Part shown: positions 7,857 through 15,586 of the stretch, in pieces | How the letters are laid out: each line of letters starts with the position of its first letter | Numbering within the stretch: the stretch's first letter is position 1 | Source: Actinoplanes sp. TFC3 | Lineage (GTDB): Bacteria > Actinomycetota > Actinomycetes > Mycobacteriales > Micromonosporaceae | Length of the DNA: 39,290 nt | Direction: 5' to 3' | Assembly (NCBI RefSeq): GCF_001553785.1 | Contig: NZ_LOJP01000001.1 | Location: forward strand, 3,479,280-3,518,569 | The notes under the pieces: generated by a model | Seen by the model: only the letters and a program-made list of their open reading frames with translations | Database searches by the model: none | Told to the model about the DNA's origin: nothing | Position numbers and translations under genes: made by a program

Positions 7857-8800
7857 AACGCCTCCGATCCGGTGCGCCGGCTGTACCAGAGCACGCCCAG
7901 GGTGAGCAGCATGGTGACCGCGAACAACAGGTACGCCAGCGCCGCGCCATATCCGAGCCGCTGGGTCTGGAAGGCCAGTTCGTAGATGTAGTAGACGATC
8001 GTCTGGGTGCTGTTCATCGGGCCGCCGCGGGTGGTGGTCCAGATCAGGTCGAACAATTGCATCGCGGTGATGGTCTGCCAGATAGCGGTGAACACGGTGA
8101 CCGGTCGCAGCTCGGGCAGGGTGATGTGCAGGAACACCCGCAAGCGGCTCGCGCCGTCGACGGTCGCCGCTTCGACGAGTTCCTGCGGGATGTCCTGCAG
8201 CGCGGCCAGGTAGACCACCGCGCAGAAGCCGACCTCGCCCCACAGCGCGATGAGGCAGATGACCAGCAGCGCCTGGCCCGGGTTCTCCAGGAACCCCTGG
8301 GCGGGCAGGCCGAGCCGGCGCAGGGTTTCGTTCGCCGCGCCGAACTGCGGGTTGAACACGAAGCTGGCCAGGATGCCAGTGGCCGCGGCCGAGGCGACGT
8401 ACGGCACGAAGATGCACGTGCGGTAGAAGCCGATCAGCCGGATCTTCTGGTTGAGGGCTACCGCGATGAGCATGCCGAGCAGGATCGAGCCGGGCACGAA
8501 CAGCACGGTCAGCAGCAGGGTGTGCTGGGCCGCCGCGGCCGCATCGGGGTCCTGCACGAGGTTGCCGTAGTTGGCCCAGCCCACGCCGGTCGCCGGGGAG
8601 ATGCCGTTCCACTTGGTGCGGGAGATGAACAGCGCCCACACCGCGGGGAAGATGGACAACCCGATCACCAGGGCGGTCGCCGGGGCCGCGAACCCCCAGC
8701 CGGTCAGGTTGCGGCGCAGGGCCCGGCCGCGGCGTGAGCGGGCGCGTGATCCGAGGTCCTGCGGCTGCGTACGCGGGGTCGCCGCGAACGTGATGCTCAT
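7853..8800 (-). CDS. Sugar ABC transporter permease, MalF/UgpA type
   Basis: This is the partner permease, 315 residues, with a basic cytoplasmic N-terminus (SRARSRRGRALRR), six hydrophobic helices from about residue 33 and an EAA loop VEAATVDGASRLRVFLHITLP. It pairs with the MalG-type permease to form the channel. Its ATG shares one base with the binding-protein stop (TGATG at 8798-8802) and its own stop overlaps the next gene, so binding protein and both permeases are one tightly coupled unit. Confidence 0.93.
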   Translation of the reverse strand: MSITFAATPRTQPQDLGSRARSRRGRALRRNLTGWGFAAPATALVIGLSIFPAVWALFISRTKWNGISPATGVGWANYGNLVQDPDAAAAAQHTLLLTVLFVPGSILLGMLIAVALNQKIRLIGFYRTCIFVPYVASAAATGILASFVFNPQFGAANETLRRLGLPAQGFLENPGQALLVICLIALWGEVGFCAVVYLAALQDIPQELVEAATVDGASRLRVFLHITLPELRPVTVFTAIWQTITAMQLFDLIWTTTRGGPMNSTQTIVYYIYELAFQTQRLGYGAALAYLLFAVTMLLTLGVLWYSRRTGSEAL

Positions 8801-10110
8801 CAGTTGTCCAGCACGGAGGCGGACTTCTTGGCGGCCTCGTCCAGGGCCTGCCGGGGTTGCTTGGCGCCCTGCAACACCTCGGCGATGGCGTCACCGACGT
8901 TGCGGCTCATCGTCTCGTAGCCGGCCACTGTCGGGCGGGCCTGCTTGGCGTTGACCAGGTTGTCGAAGAACTTCTGCCCGCCCGGGTACTCGTGGACGTA
9001 CCTCTGGAACTCGGGTGTGTCCTTCTCAGAGGTCCGCAAGGGCAGGTTGCCGACGGTGAGGTTCCACTTGGCATCGGTCGCGGCGCTGGTCAGCCACTTG
9101 ATGAAGTCGCGCGCGGCGCCGGCCTGGTTGGCGTTGTCGTGGTTGAACAGCACCCACAGGTCGGGGCCGGAGACGGTCTGGTGGTCGCCGTTGACGCCGG
9201 GCAGCCCGGCCACGCCGTACCCGAAGCGCGCCTTCTTGAGGTCCAGCAGGGACCACGGCCCGTTGATGATCATGCCGATGTGGCCGCTGGCGAACAGCGG
9301 CACGTATTTCTCGTCGGTCTGATCCAGGTACATCGACTTGTCGTCGACGGCCATCACGCGCAGCGTCTCGAGCGCCTTGACCCCGGCCTCGGAGTTGAAC
9401 CCGGGCTTCTTGCCGTCGAGGATCTGACCGCCGTTCTGCCAGAGCAGCGGCCAGAGATGCCAGGTGGTGTCCTCGCTGCCGGAGACCGAGTACGCGGTGC
9501 CGTACGTGTTCGTCGAGGAATCTGTGAGTTTCTGCGCCGCACTGCGGAAGTCTTCCCAGGTCCATTCGTCGCTCGGGTACTGCACGCCCATGGCGTCGAA
9601 GAGTTCCTTGTTGTAGATGACCGCAAGGTTGTCGACCAGCGCGGGAACCCCGATGACCTTGCCGTCGATGGTGGCCGTGGCCCGGGCCGCGGCGGGCATC
9701 TCCTGCCAGGCAAACGAGGGATCACCGACGAAGGCGGTGAGATCCTGCGTACGGCCGCTGGCGCCGAGCTCACCGGCCCAGCTGCCGAACGCATAGGAAA
9801 TGTCGGGATAGCTGCCGCCGGCGAACCCGGCCGACAGCTTGGTGAGCAGGTCGTCGGTGGTGGTGGCCCCGGGCGAGGTCTTGATGGTGACGTTGGGATG
9901 CGCGCTGTGGTACTCGGCGGCGAGCTTCTCGGCGACCGTCTCGGCCTCCGTGGTCTGCCCGGTCCACCAGGTGATCGTGACCGCGGCACCCGGGTCGTAG
10001 CCCGCCGCCGCGTCTTTGCCGTTGTCGCCGCCGGTGCCGTTCATGCTGCAGGCGCCGAGCAGGCATACCGCGCTTCCGGCGGCCAGCAGCCGCATCAACA
10101 AAGTCACCAC
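8800..10110 (-). CDS. Extracellular sugar-binding lipoprotein of ABC transporter
   Basis: This solute-binding protein (436 residues) is anchored outside the membrane. The signal peptide ends in the lipobox LLGAC, followed by a GTGGDNG linker. The mature part has the cluster B / MalE-like fold signature VTITWWTGQTTEAETVAEKLAAEY and the PDISYAFGSWAGEL segment near residue 100. It starts at GTG 10110, eight bases after AAGGAG; GTG 10107 or ATG 10095 are alternatives. It begins 19 bases after the SIS gene, within the GH4-SIS-transporter series. The ligand is probably the oligosaccharide or glycoside cut by GH4. Confidence 0.92.
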   Translation of the reverse strand: MVTLLMRLLAAGSAVCLLGACSMNGTGGDNGKDAAAGYDPGAAVTITWWTGQTTEAETVAEKLAAEYHSAHPNVTIKTSPGATTTDDLLTKLSAGFAGGSYPDISYAFGSWAGELGASGRTQDLTAFVGDPSFAWQEMPAAARATATIDGKVIGVPALVDNLAVIYNKELFDAMGVQYPSDEWTWEDFRSAAQKLTDSSTNTYGTAYSVSGSEDTTWHLWPLLWQNGGQILDGKKPGFNSEAGVKALETLRVMAVDDKSMYLDQTDEKYVPLFASGHIGMIINGPWSLLDLKKARFGYGVAGLPGVNGDHQTVSGPDLWVLFNHDNANQAGAARDFIKWLTSAATDAKWNLTVGNLPLRTSEKDTPEFQRYVHEYPGGQKFFDNLVNAKQARPTVAGYETMSRNVGDAIAEVLQGAKQPRQALDEAAKKSASVLDN

Positions 10111-10129
10111 GAACCTCGCTCCTTGAAGG

Positions 10130-11020
10130 TCAGGCTCCGTCGGTCAGCACTACCGAACGGGTCAGCAGTCGGGGGGTGTCGGGGTCGAGACCGCGGTGCG
10201 CGGCCAGGGCGATCGCGAACCGCTGGGCCAGCACGAGCTGCGCGAGCGGGTCGAGCTCATCGCGGTACGTGGTGGCGCCGGCCGAACGCCCGACGTCGTC
10301 GAGACCGGCGGGCACACCGCGGTAGGAGAAGATCAAGCTGCGCTCGGTGGCCACGGCAACCGGGCCGTGCCGGAAATCCATTGCCGGGTACGACTCGGAG
10401 TAGGCCTGTGCAGCCTCGCGGACCTTGAGCGCCGCCTCGTGGGCGAGCCCGACGGTCCAGCCGGTGCCCAGGAAGACCAGGTGTTCGATCTTCGCCGGGT
10501 CGGCGGGCAGCGGCGCGGCGAGCGCGGCGCGCCCGTCGTCGGCCAGGTGGGTGAGATCCTCGCCGAACGCCGCGCGGGCCAGGGCCAGCACGGTGGTCGG
10601 GAAACGGGTCTGCACAACGCTTTTCTCGTCGGCGAGCGCGAGCAGGAGCCGCGAGTCACTCAGCTCGTCGATGGGCATGGCGCCCACAGCGGTGATCGCC
10701 ACCCGGTGGGTGCCCTCGGGAACCTGGCGCAGCGCGTCGAGCACTTCGGTGGAGGTGCCCGAGCGGCTGACCGCAACGACCCGGTCGTAGCGGCGCCGCG
10801 GCCGGTACTCCGAGGCGCACACCGCGTCGGTTTCGCCGAGCCCAGCGCTTTCGCGCAGCTCGGCGATGCTCTGAGCGACGAACCAGCTGGTGCCGCAGCC
10901 CAGGACCAGGACCCGCTCGCCCGGGGCAGCGAGCTGCTCGCGGGCCTCGCCAGCGAGCGTGGCCAGGGCCTGCTCCCAGACGGCGGGCTGGCTGGTGATC
11001 TCCTCGGACGTGTGTTTCAT
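10130..11020 (-). CDS. SIS-domain sugar isomerase/deaminase, AgaS-like
   Basis: This 296-residue cytosolic protein has two SIS domains. Domain one holds GCGTSW (41-46) and the phosphate loop SRSGTSTE (85-92). Domain two holds EAALKVREAAQAYSESYPAM followed by DFRHGP, as in GlmS and AgaS, where this region binds and opens the amino-sugar phosphate. AgaS proteins convert galactosamine 6-phosphate to tagatose 6-phosphate with loss of ammonia. The protein is shorter than proteobacterial AgaS (about 380 residues), so the assignment is by domain logic and context. Its ATG 11020 has no ribosome site; a -10 box ends nine bases before it, suggesting a leaderless transcript. A glucosamine-6-phosphate deaminase role is the main alternative. 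Confidence 0.82.
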   Translation of the reverse strand: MKHTSEEITSQPAVWEQALATLAGEAREQLAAPGERVLVLGCGTSWFVAQSIAELRESAGLGETDAVCASEYRPRRRYDRVVAVSRSGTSTEVLDALRQVPEGTHRVAITAVGAMPIDELSDSRLLLALADEKSVVQTRFPTTVLALARAAFGEDLTHLADDGRAALAAPLPADPAKIEHLVFLGTGWTVGLAHEAALKVREAAQAYSESYPAMDFRHGPVAVATERSLIFSYRGVPAGLDDVGRSAGATTYRDELDPLAQLVLAQRFAIALAAHRGLDPDTPRLLTRSVVLTDGA

Positions 11021-11028
11021 GGTCGAGA

Positions 11029-11077
11029 ATTATGCTCGTTTGTTTTCGTTTCACAAGATCCGTGCAACAAACGAGCA
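11029..11077 (-). promoter_or_regulatory. Leaderless promoter with 12-bp inverted-repeat operator before the SIS gene
   Basis: On the minus strand -35 TTGTGA (11051-11056) and -10 CATAAT (11029-11034) are 16 bases apart, and the SIS ATG follows the -10 by eight bases, so the transcript should begin within about three bases of the start codon. Two perfect 12-base arms, TGCTCGTTTGTT (11033-11044) and AACAAACGAGCA (11066-11077), flank the -35, and one arm fills the spacer. AACGAAAACAAACGAG in the spacer resembles operators of AgaR-like DeoR repressors. A repressor here would block the polymerase directly. Confidence 0.62.
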
Positions 11078-11095
11078 ATCCACATTGCGTGTTAT

Positions 11096-12388
11096 CTAAC
11101 GCAGCGTGTCGGGGATGAGGTCGCCGTGCGCCGCGGTCAGCTCGTCGCAGAGCTGCCAGATCTGGTCCACGGTCAGCGTTGCAGCCGTGTTCGGGTCGGC
11201 CATGGCGGCCTGGCGGACCATCCGCCTGTCGCCGGTCACCGCGGCACGCACCGTCAATTCGCCAACGGAAACGAAACTGCGATTGAGTGCTGCGCATTGC
11301 AGCGGCAGATCGCCGACATGCTCCGGGCGGACCCCGAGATGATCAACGACGCAGGGCACCTCCACGGCGTACCCCTGCGGCAGGTTGGTAATGAGACCGT
11401 GGTTGGCCACATTGGCGTGAATGGTGCGCAGGGTGCCGGTCACCATGCTGTGAATGACCTGCGGCGCATATTCGGTGGCGTCCCGGCTGACATCCAGAGG
11501 TTCGCCGGCCAGCACCGCCTTGCGGGTGGCGTGGTATTCCTCGACATTACCGGCACTGATCTGCAGATAATCGCCCACCGGAATGCGCAGGCGATCAATT
11601 TCGGCATCATGGTGCAGATACCACGGCACATATTCGCTGGAATGCTCACTGGTCTCGGTTGGGAAATAGCCGAGCCGCCGGTACATGTCCATGCGCACCC
11701 GCCGCCGCAGCTCGCCATCGCCGGCCAACCGCGCGTCCAGCTTCGGATAGAGGCTCTCACCCCGGTGTTCCCACCGCAGCAGCCACGCCTGATGGTTCAC
11801 CCCGGCCGCGCGATAATCAACTTCCTGCAGGGGTACGCCGACAAGTTCACAAAGATCGTGCACGGTCCAGAACACCGAGTGGCACAACCCGACCGCTTTC
11901 ACGTCCGGCGCCACGTTCGCCAGGTAACCGATGTTCATTGCCATCGGATTCGTATAGTTGAGAAGCCACGCGTCGGGGCACAGCTCGCGCATGTCTTTCG
12001 CAATCGCCTCGAGTACCGGGAAGGTGCGCAGCGCCCGGAAGATGCCGCCGATGCCCAGCGTGTCGGCAATGGTCTGGCGCAGCCCGTATTTCGCCGGAAT
12101 CTCGAAATCGCGCACGGTGGCGGCGTGCATGCCGACCTGAATGGCGTTGATGACGAAATCGGCGCCGTCCAGTACTGCTCGGCGGTTCAACGACGCGGTG
12201 ATCGCCGGCTTGGCGCCCAACTGCTCGGCGATGCGGCGGGCGATGGCCCCGGCGGTTTCCAGGCGTTCGGCGTCGATGTCGTGCAGGGCCAGCGTGACAC
12301 CCTTCAACTCGTCGAAGGACAGGATGTCGGCGAGCAGTTCGCGGGTGAAGACCACACTGCCGGCGCCGAGAAAAGCGATCACAGTCAT
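11096..12388 (-). CDS. Glycoside hydrolase family 4, alpha-galactosidase (MelA/AglA) type
   Basis: This 430-residue cytosolic glycosidase uses NAD and a divalent metal through the oxidation-elimination mechanism of family 4. The Rossmann loop is FLGAGSVVF (G8-A9-G10-S11). The substrate motif is NYTNPMAM (144-151). The metal ligands are C169 in GLCHS and H199 in GVNHQAW, in the same arrangement as MelA, so an alpha-galactoside (or amino-galactoside) is the expected substrate rather than a 6-phospho-glucoside. ATG 12388 follows CAGGAT by about seven bases; the open frame upstream to 12616 runs through the divergent deoR gene and is not used. It leads the catabolic/transport series and is divergent from deoR. 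Confidence 0.9.
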   Translation of the reverse strand: MTVIAFLGAGSVVFTRELLADILSFDELKGVTLALHDIDAERLETAGAIARRIAEQLGAKPAITASLNRRAVLDGADFVINAIQVGMHAATVRDFEIPAKYGLRQTIADTLGIGGIFRALRTFPVLEAIAKDMRELCPDAWLLNYTNPMAMNIGYLANVAPDVKAVGLCHSVFWTVHDLCELVGVPLQEVDYRAAGVNHQAWLLRWEHRGESLYPKLDARLAGDGELRRRVRMDMYRRLGYFPTETSEHSSEYVPWYLHHDAEIDRLRIPVGDYLQISAGNVEEYHATRKAVLAGEPLDVSRDATEYAPQVIHSMVTGTLRTIHANVANHGLITNLPQGYAVEVPCVVDHLGVRPEHVGDLPLQCAALNRSFVSVGELTVRAAVTGDRRMVRQAAMADPNTAATLTVDQIWQLCDELTAAHGDLIPDTLR

Positions 12389-12435
12389 GGCGGGATCCTG
12401 GCCGGATGAGCGGTGAGCGCGCAAGGAATTCTGGT

Positions 12436-12477
12436 CAATCGCTTGGAAACGAACTACGCTGACTGATCGTTTGATCA
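12436..12477. promoter_or_regulatory. DeoR-type operator region between the GH4 gene and deoR
   Basis: Two minus-strand copies of a related 10-mer, CAAACGATCA (12464-12473) and CAAGCGATTG (12436-12445), lie 28 bp apart. An oppositely oriented, weaker copy GAAACGAACT sits at 12446-12455. GATCGTTTGATC at 12465-12476 also has GATC at both ends. The cluster fills the 106-bp divergent spacer and matches the motif before the SIS gene, so the DeoR protein encoded at 12495 is the probable binder of both. Confidence 0.5.
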
Positions 12478-12494
12478 ACCGTTGAGGACCGCCG

Positions 12495-13277
12495 ATGCCC
12501 CAGAGCTCCCTTCGCCGCGCCGACCGCGTGTCGGCCATCCTGGACCGCGTGGCCAGCAACGGCTCGGTCGACGCCGGGAACCTGGCCAACGAGTTCCACG
12601 TCTCCCCCGCCACCATCCGCCGCGACCTGCAGGTGCTGGAGGATCAGCGGCTGCTGTCGCGCACCCACGGCGGGGCGGTCGCGGTGGATGTGGCCTACGA
12701 GCTGCCGGTGCGCTACCGGGTGGGCCAGCACCGCGAGGAAAAGGCGCTGGTGGCGCGCAAGGTGGCGCAGCTGCTGCCAAAGGGCCCGCTGACGCTGGGG
12801 CTGACCGGGGGAACGACAACGCATCTGCTGTCGCGCATCCTGGCCGAACGCGTGGACCTGACGGTGGTGACCAACGCGCTCAACATCGCCGCCGAGCTGG
12901 CGCTGCGCCCCCGGCTGAAACTCATCATGACCGGCGGGGTGTCGCGCACCCAGTCGTACGAGCTGGTCGGTCCGATCGCGGACCAGGCGCTGAAAGGCCT
13001 GAACATGGAAGTCGCCGTGGTAGGCGTGGACGGAATCAGCGCCCGCGGCGGCCTGACAACCCACGACGAGATCGAAGCCAGCACCAACGCCCAGATGATC
13101 CGCCGAGCCGACAAGGTGATCGTGGTGGCCGACGGCTCCAAGGTGGGCCGCGTCTGCCTGGCCGGCATCTGCGCCATCACCGACGTGGCCACCCTGGTCA
13201 CCGACGGTTCGGCCGACCCGGCCGGAGTAGACGCCATCCGGCGGGCCGGCACCGAGGTTGTGGTCGCGGGTAGCTGA
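12495..13277 (+). CDS. DeoR/GlpR family transcriptional regulator of sugar metabolism
   Basis: This 260-residue repressor has an N-terminal winged helix (RRADRVSAILDRV, then NLANEFHVSPATIRRDLQVLEDQRLLSRTHGGAV, about residues 7-57) with the DeoR signature IRRDL-x-x-L-x-x-x-x-L-x-R-x-HGGA. Its C-terminal DeoRC sugar-phosphate sensor has LTGGTTTHLL near residue 100 and GVDGIS near residue 178. Such proteins are released from DNA by a pathway sugar phosphate. ATG 12495 follows TTGAGGA by seven bases. It is divergent from the GH4 gene and is the likely regulator of this island. Confidence 0.92.
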   Translation: MPQSSLRRADRVSAILDRVASNGSVDAGNLANEFHVSPATIRRDLQVLEDQRLLSRTHGGAVAVDVAYELPVRYRVGQHREEKALVARKVAQLLPKGPLTLGLTGGTTTHLLSRILAERVDLTVVTNALNIAAELALRPRLKLIMTGGVSRTQSYELVGPIADQALKGLNMEVAVVGVDGISARGGLTTHDEIEASTNAQMIRRADKVIVVADGSKVGRVCLAGICAITDVATLVTDGSADPAGVDAIRRAGTEVVVAGS

Positions 13278-13417
13278 GGGCTTTGGTGGGGCGGCTTTCT
13301 CGTTGCCGCTTGGGGCATGCTTTCACCGCCGCTTGAGCGCCCTTGCAGCCGCTGGGGTCAGGCTCTGATTCGCAGGGATGGCCGGCCGCAGCCCGGTCAT
13401 CGCCTGCGGAACAGAAC

Positions 13418-13591
13418 CTAGGCCGAGTTGCGGAGCATCCAGCCGCTTTCGGGGTCGCTCAACACCGCGGCGTCCCGGGGCGCGCGGTCCACGGGGACCG
13501 ACTCGACGGTGTCCTCGGGACGTACCCGCTCGGGCAGGTGCCGCCACTTCTCGGTGGGCTGGCGGTCAACGGATCGCTGCTGCTCGGCCAT
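13418..13591 (-). CDS. Small hypothetical protein, 57 residues
   Basis: The minus strand has an ORF from ATG 13591 to TAG 13418. GGGAGG lies seven bases before the start, one of the better ribosome sites in the window, and codon third positions are strongly GC-rich. The product is hydrophilic and charged: it begins MAEQQRSVDRQPTEKWRHLP, continues with ERVRPEDTVESVPVDRAPRD and ends GWMLRNSA. I see no membrane segment and no family I can name with certainty. It begins 25 bases after the stop of the CocE-type hydrolase gene, so the two probably share a transcript. Confidence 0.62.
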   Translation of the reverse strand: MAEQQRSVDRQPTEKWRHLPERVRPEDTVESVPVDRAPRDAAVLSDPESGWMLRNSA

Positions 13592-13616
13592 GATGAACCT
13601 CCCTGTGCGCAGTGTG

Positions 13617-15236
13617 TCACCGCTGAGCCAGCACGGACAGGTTCACCTGCGAGAACCCCAGCGCGATCTCGTAGTCGCAGGGCAACCCCGACGTGGCGGT
13701 GGCGAACGGCTCCTCGGTGCCCATGTTGCGGGCGTAGCGCGGGAAGGCGCCGCCGCTGACCTGCACGCGCAGCCGGTGGCCCGCCTTGACGCGGTAAGCC
13801 GTGGGGAACAGGTTCACGTCTGCCTCGGCGCCGGCGCCGGCGTGGGTGTTGGTGAGCCGGACGATGCCGTCGACGATGTTGCGGGACACTCCGCTCTCGT
13901 TGACGTCGCAGAGGCGGACGAACAGGTCGGCGTCCGGGCGGGACGTGGTGACGTGGACGCGGGCGCTGACCGGGCCGACGATGTCGAGGTGGGCGGGTAG
14001 CGGTTCGCTGGTGAAGACGAGGACGTCGGCGCGGCTCTCGATCTCGGCGTTGTCGGCTTGTTTACCGGGGGGCTGCAGCAGCGGGCCGCCCACCGTCGGC
14101 GTCGGATCGCTGGGGTCGTACGTGAAACCGCTTGAACCGCCGGAACCGGTAACCGGACCCAGCCCACCGCCCGCGAGCAGGTGCCAAGCTTGCGGCTTCG
14201 CCTGCGGCGGGGGCCAGTTCTCGAACGTCAGCCACTTCTTGGCTTGCTGCAGATGGACACGCACCGGCGGCCCGGACGGCGCCGGACCCCCGCGCAGGTG
14301 GTGGTCGAGCCACGTGGCGTCGGTCTGCGCGATGGTTCGCAGCTCGCCCGGCTCGCCGTGCAGCCACGGACCTACTACCAGGCGTGCGGGCACCCCGGCA
14401 GCGCGCAGCGCGGTGTAGTCGGCAAGCTGACCGGCCGCGAACAGGTCCCACCACCCAGTGACCATGGTGACCGGCGGCATGCGGGTGAAGTCCGCCTGGT
14501 CGTGGTTGGCCTCGCTCCAGAAGTCGTCGCGCGGCGGGGCGTGCTCGGTGAAGTCCCGCCAGAACGGCACCGGCGCTCCCGCGACGTCCACGTCGGCGGC
14601 CTGCAGCGGGAGTTTGCGCAACGCCCGATCAACCTTGGCGCGGCGGCGCACCGCGGGCAACCCGCCACGTTCCTGCGAACCGATGCTCGCCGACCAGCTC
14701 AGCGCGGTATGAATCTGCGGAACGCCGTGATTGTAGAACAGCGTGCTGGTCACCTGCGACGACGTGATGTGCGGAGAGACACAGGTCAACGGCGGATCCG
14801 CGTACGGGGCCACAGCCCACTGCGTATGCCCGAAATAACTGCCACCGACCATGGCCACCCGGCCGTCACACCACGACTGGTCCCGCAGCCACTTCAAGGT
14901 TGCAAGTCCATCGGTACGTTCAGTGGTGAACGGCCGGAACTGCCCGCCCGACCCGAACGTCCCGCGAGTGGCCTGCGTGAACACCTGGAACCCGCGGCGG
15001 GCCAGTGGCGCGGCGAACATCTGCCCGTAGGCGCCACCGCGCCCGTAGGGCACCCGGATCAACACCACCGGCAACGGCCCCTCGACTTCGGCGGGCCGAT
15101 AATGATCAGCCAGCAGGGCAACCCCATCGGGCATGTGCACCGCAACATTGCGCTCAATCGTGTAGGCAACAGACCTGGTCGGCAACCCCAGCGCCGCATC
15201 CACCACGAACCCGGACACCCTCGCGAAACGTCCCAT
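13617..15236 (-). CDS. CocE/NonD-type alpha/beta hydrolase (X-Pro dipeptidyl-peptidase S15 family)
   Basis: This 539-residue serine hydrolase has an N-terminal catalytic domain with the nucleophile motif GGSYFG (S133), and the acid and base fit VTGWWDLFAAGQ and GPWLHG. The C-terminal beta-sandwich of the PepX-C type spans about residues 320-535 and holds the ADLFVRLCDVNESG segment typical of the family. Members cleave esters, amides or acyl groups, as in cocaine esterase, glutaryl-7-ACA acylase and X-Pro peptidases; the substrate here is unknown. There is no signal peptide, although residues 8-20 are mildly hydrophobic. ATG 15236 is preceded by CGAGATC, a weak ribosome site. Confidence 0.88.
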   Translation of the reverse strand: MGRFARVSGFVVDAALGLPTRSVAYTIERNVAVHMPDGVALLADHYRPAEVEGPLPVVLIRVPYGRGGAYGQMFAAPLARRGFQVFTQATRGTFGSGGQFRPFTTERTDGLATLKWLRDQSWCDGRVAMVGGSYFGHTQWAVAPYADPPLTCVSPHITSSQVTSTLFYNHGVPQIHTALSWSASIGSQERGGLPAVRRRAKVDRALRKLPLQAADVDVAGAPVPFWRDFTEHAPPRDDFWSEANHDQADFTRMPPVTMVTGWWDLFAAGQLADYTALRAAGVPARLVVGPWLHGEPGELRTIAQTDATWLDHHLRGGPAPSGPPVRVHLQQAKKWLTFENWPPPQAKPQAWHLLAGGGLGPVTGSGGSSGFTYDPSDPTPTVGGPLLQPPGKQADNAEIESRADVLVFTSEPLPAHLDIVGPVSARVHVTTSRPDADLFVRLCDVNESGVSRNIVDGIVRLTNTHAGAGAEADVNLFPTAYRVKAGHRLRVQVSGGAFPRYARNMGTEEPFATATSGLPCDYEIALGFSQVNLSVLAQR

Positions 15237-15586
15237 GATCTCGAGGTTATGCCCTCACCGGGGCTGCCGGCACGGTGGACTTCTCGGGTCGCGACACGAT
15301 TGGCAGCCCGCTACGGTGGCCTGACGGTTGCGGCAGTCTTGGAGCCGGCTGAGGTAACGCCAGCCGCCGCCATCGGGATGCTGCCGTAGCCAGCGGCCAA
15401 GCCGCTAGGAGCGCTGATCCGCCTCGGCTGGCGCGTCGAGCCACCTGGCTGCCGCAGGCGGCTGGGCCGGGGGCTGGTAGCTCGGACGAGCGAACTAAAT
15501 GCAGGAGCAGTTCCGGCAACGTGGACACGTGCGACGGTGGACAAGCCGACGGTACGCGCCCGTAATGCTCTGCGCCGAGGAGAAAT
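15237..15586. other. Gene-free spacer between the CocE-type hydrolase and the aquaporin
   Basis: About 350 bases separate these divergent genes. Open frames here are extensions of frames opposite the hydrolase gene or lack ribosome sites, and none shows family similarity. The aquaporin ribosome site lies at its right end. I see no convincing RNA gene. Confidence 0.5.

Noticed and set aside
8857..10428. Plus-strand frame of 523 codons opposite the binding protein
   Set aside because: The minus-strand lipoprotein has a clean signal peptide and family motifs; this frame has none.
10196..12409. Plus-strand frame of 737 codons
   Set aside because: It covers the SIS and GH4 genes in antisense and has no ribosome site or family content. 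High GC makes such long shadow frames common.
13278..13417. Possible terminator or RNA between deoR and the small ORF
   Set aside because: GC-rich, but no stem longer than a few base pairs and no T-tract.
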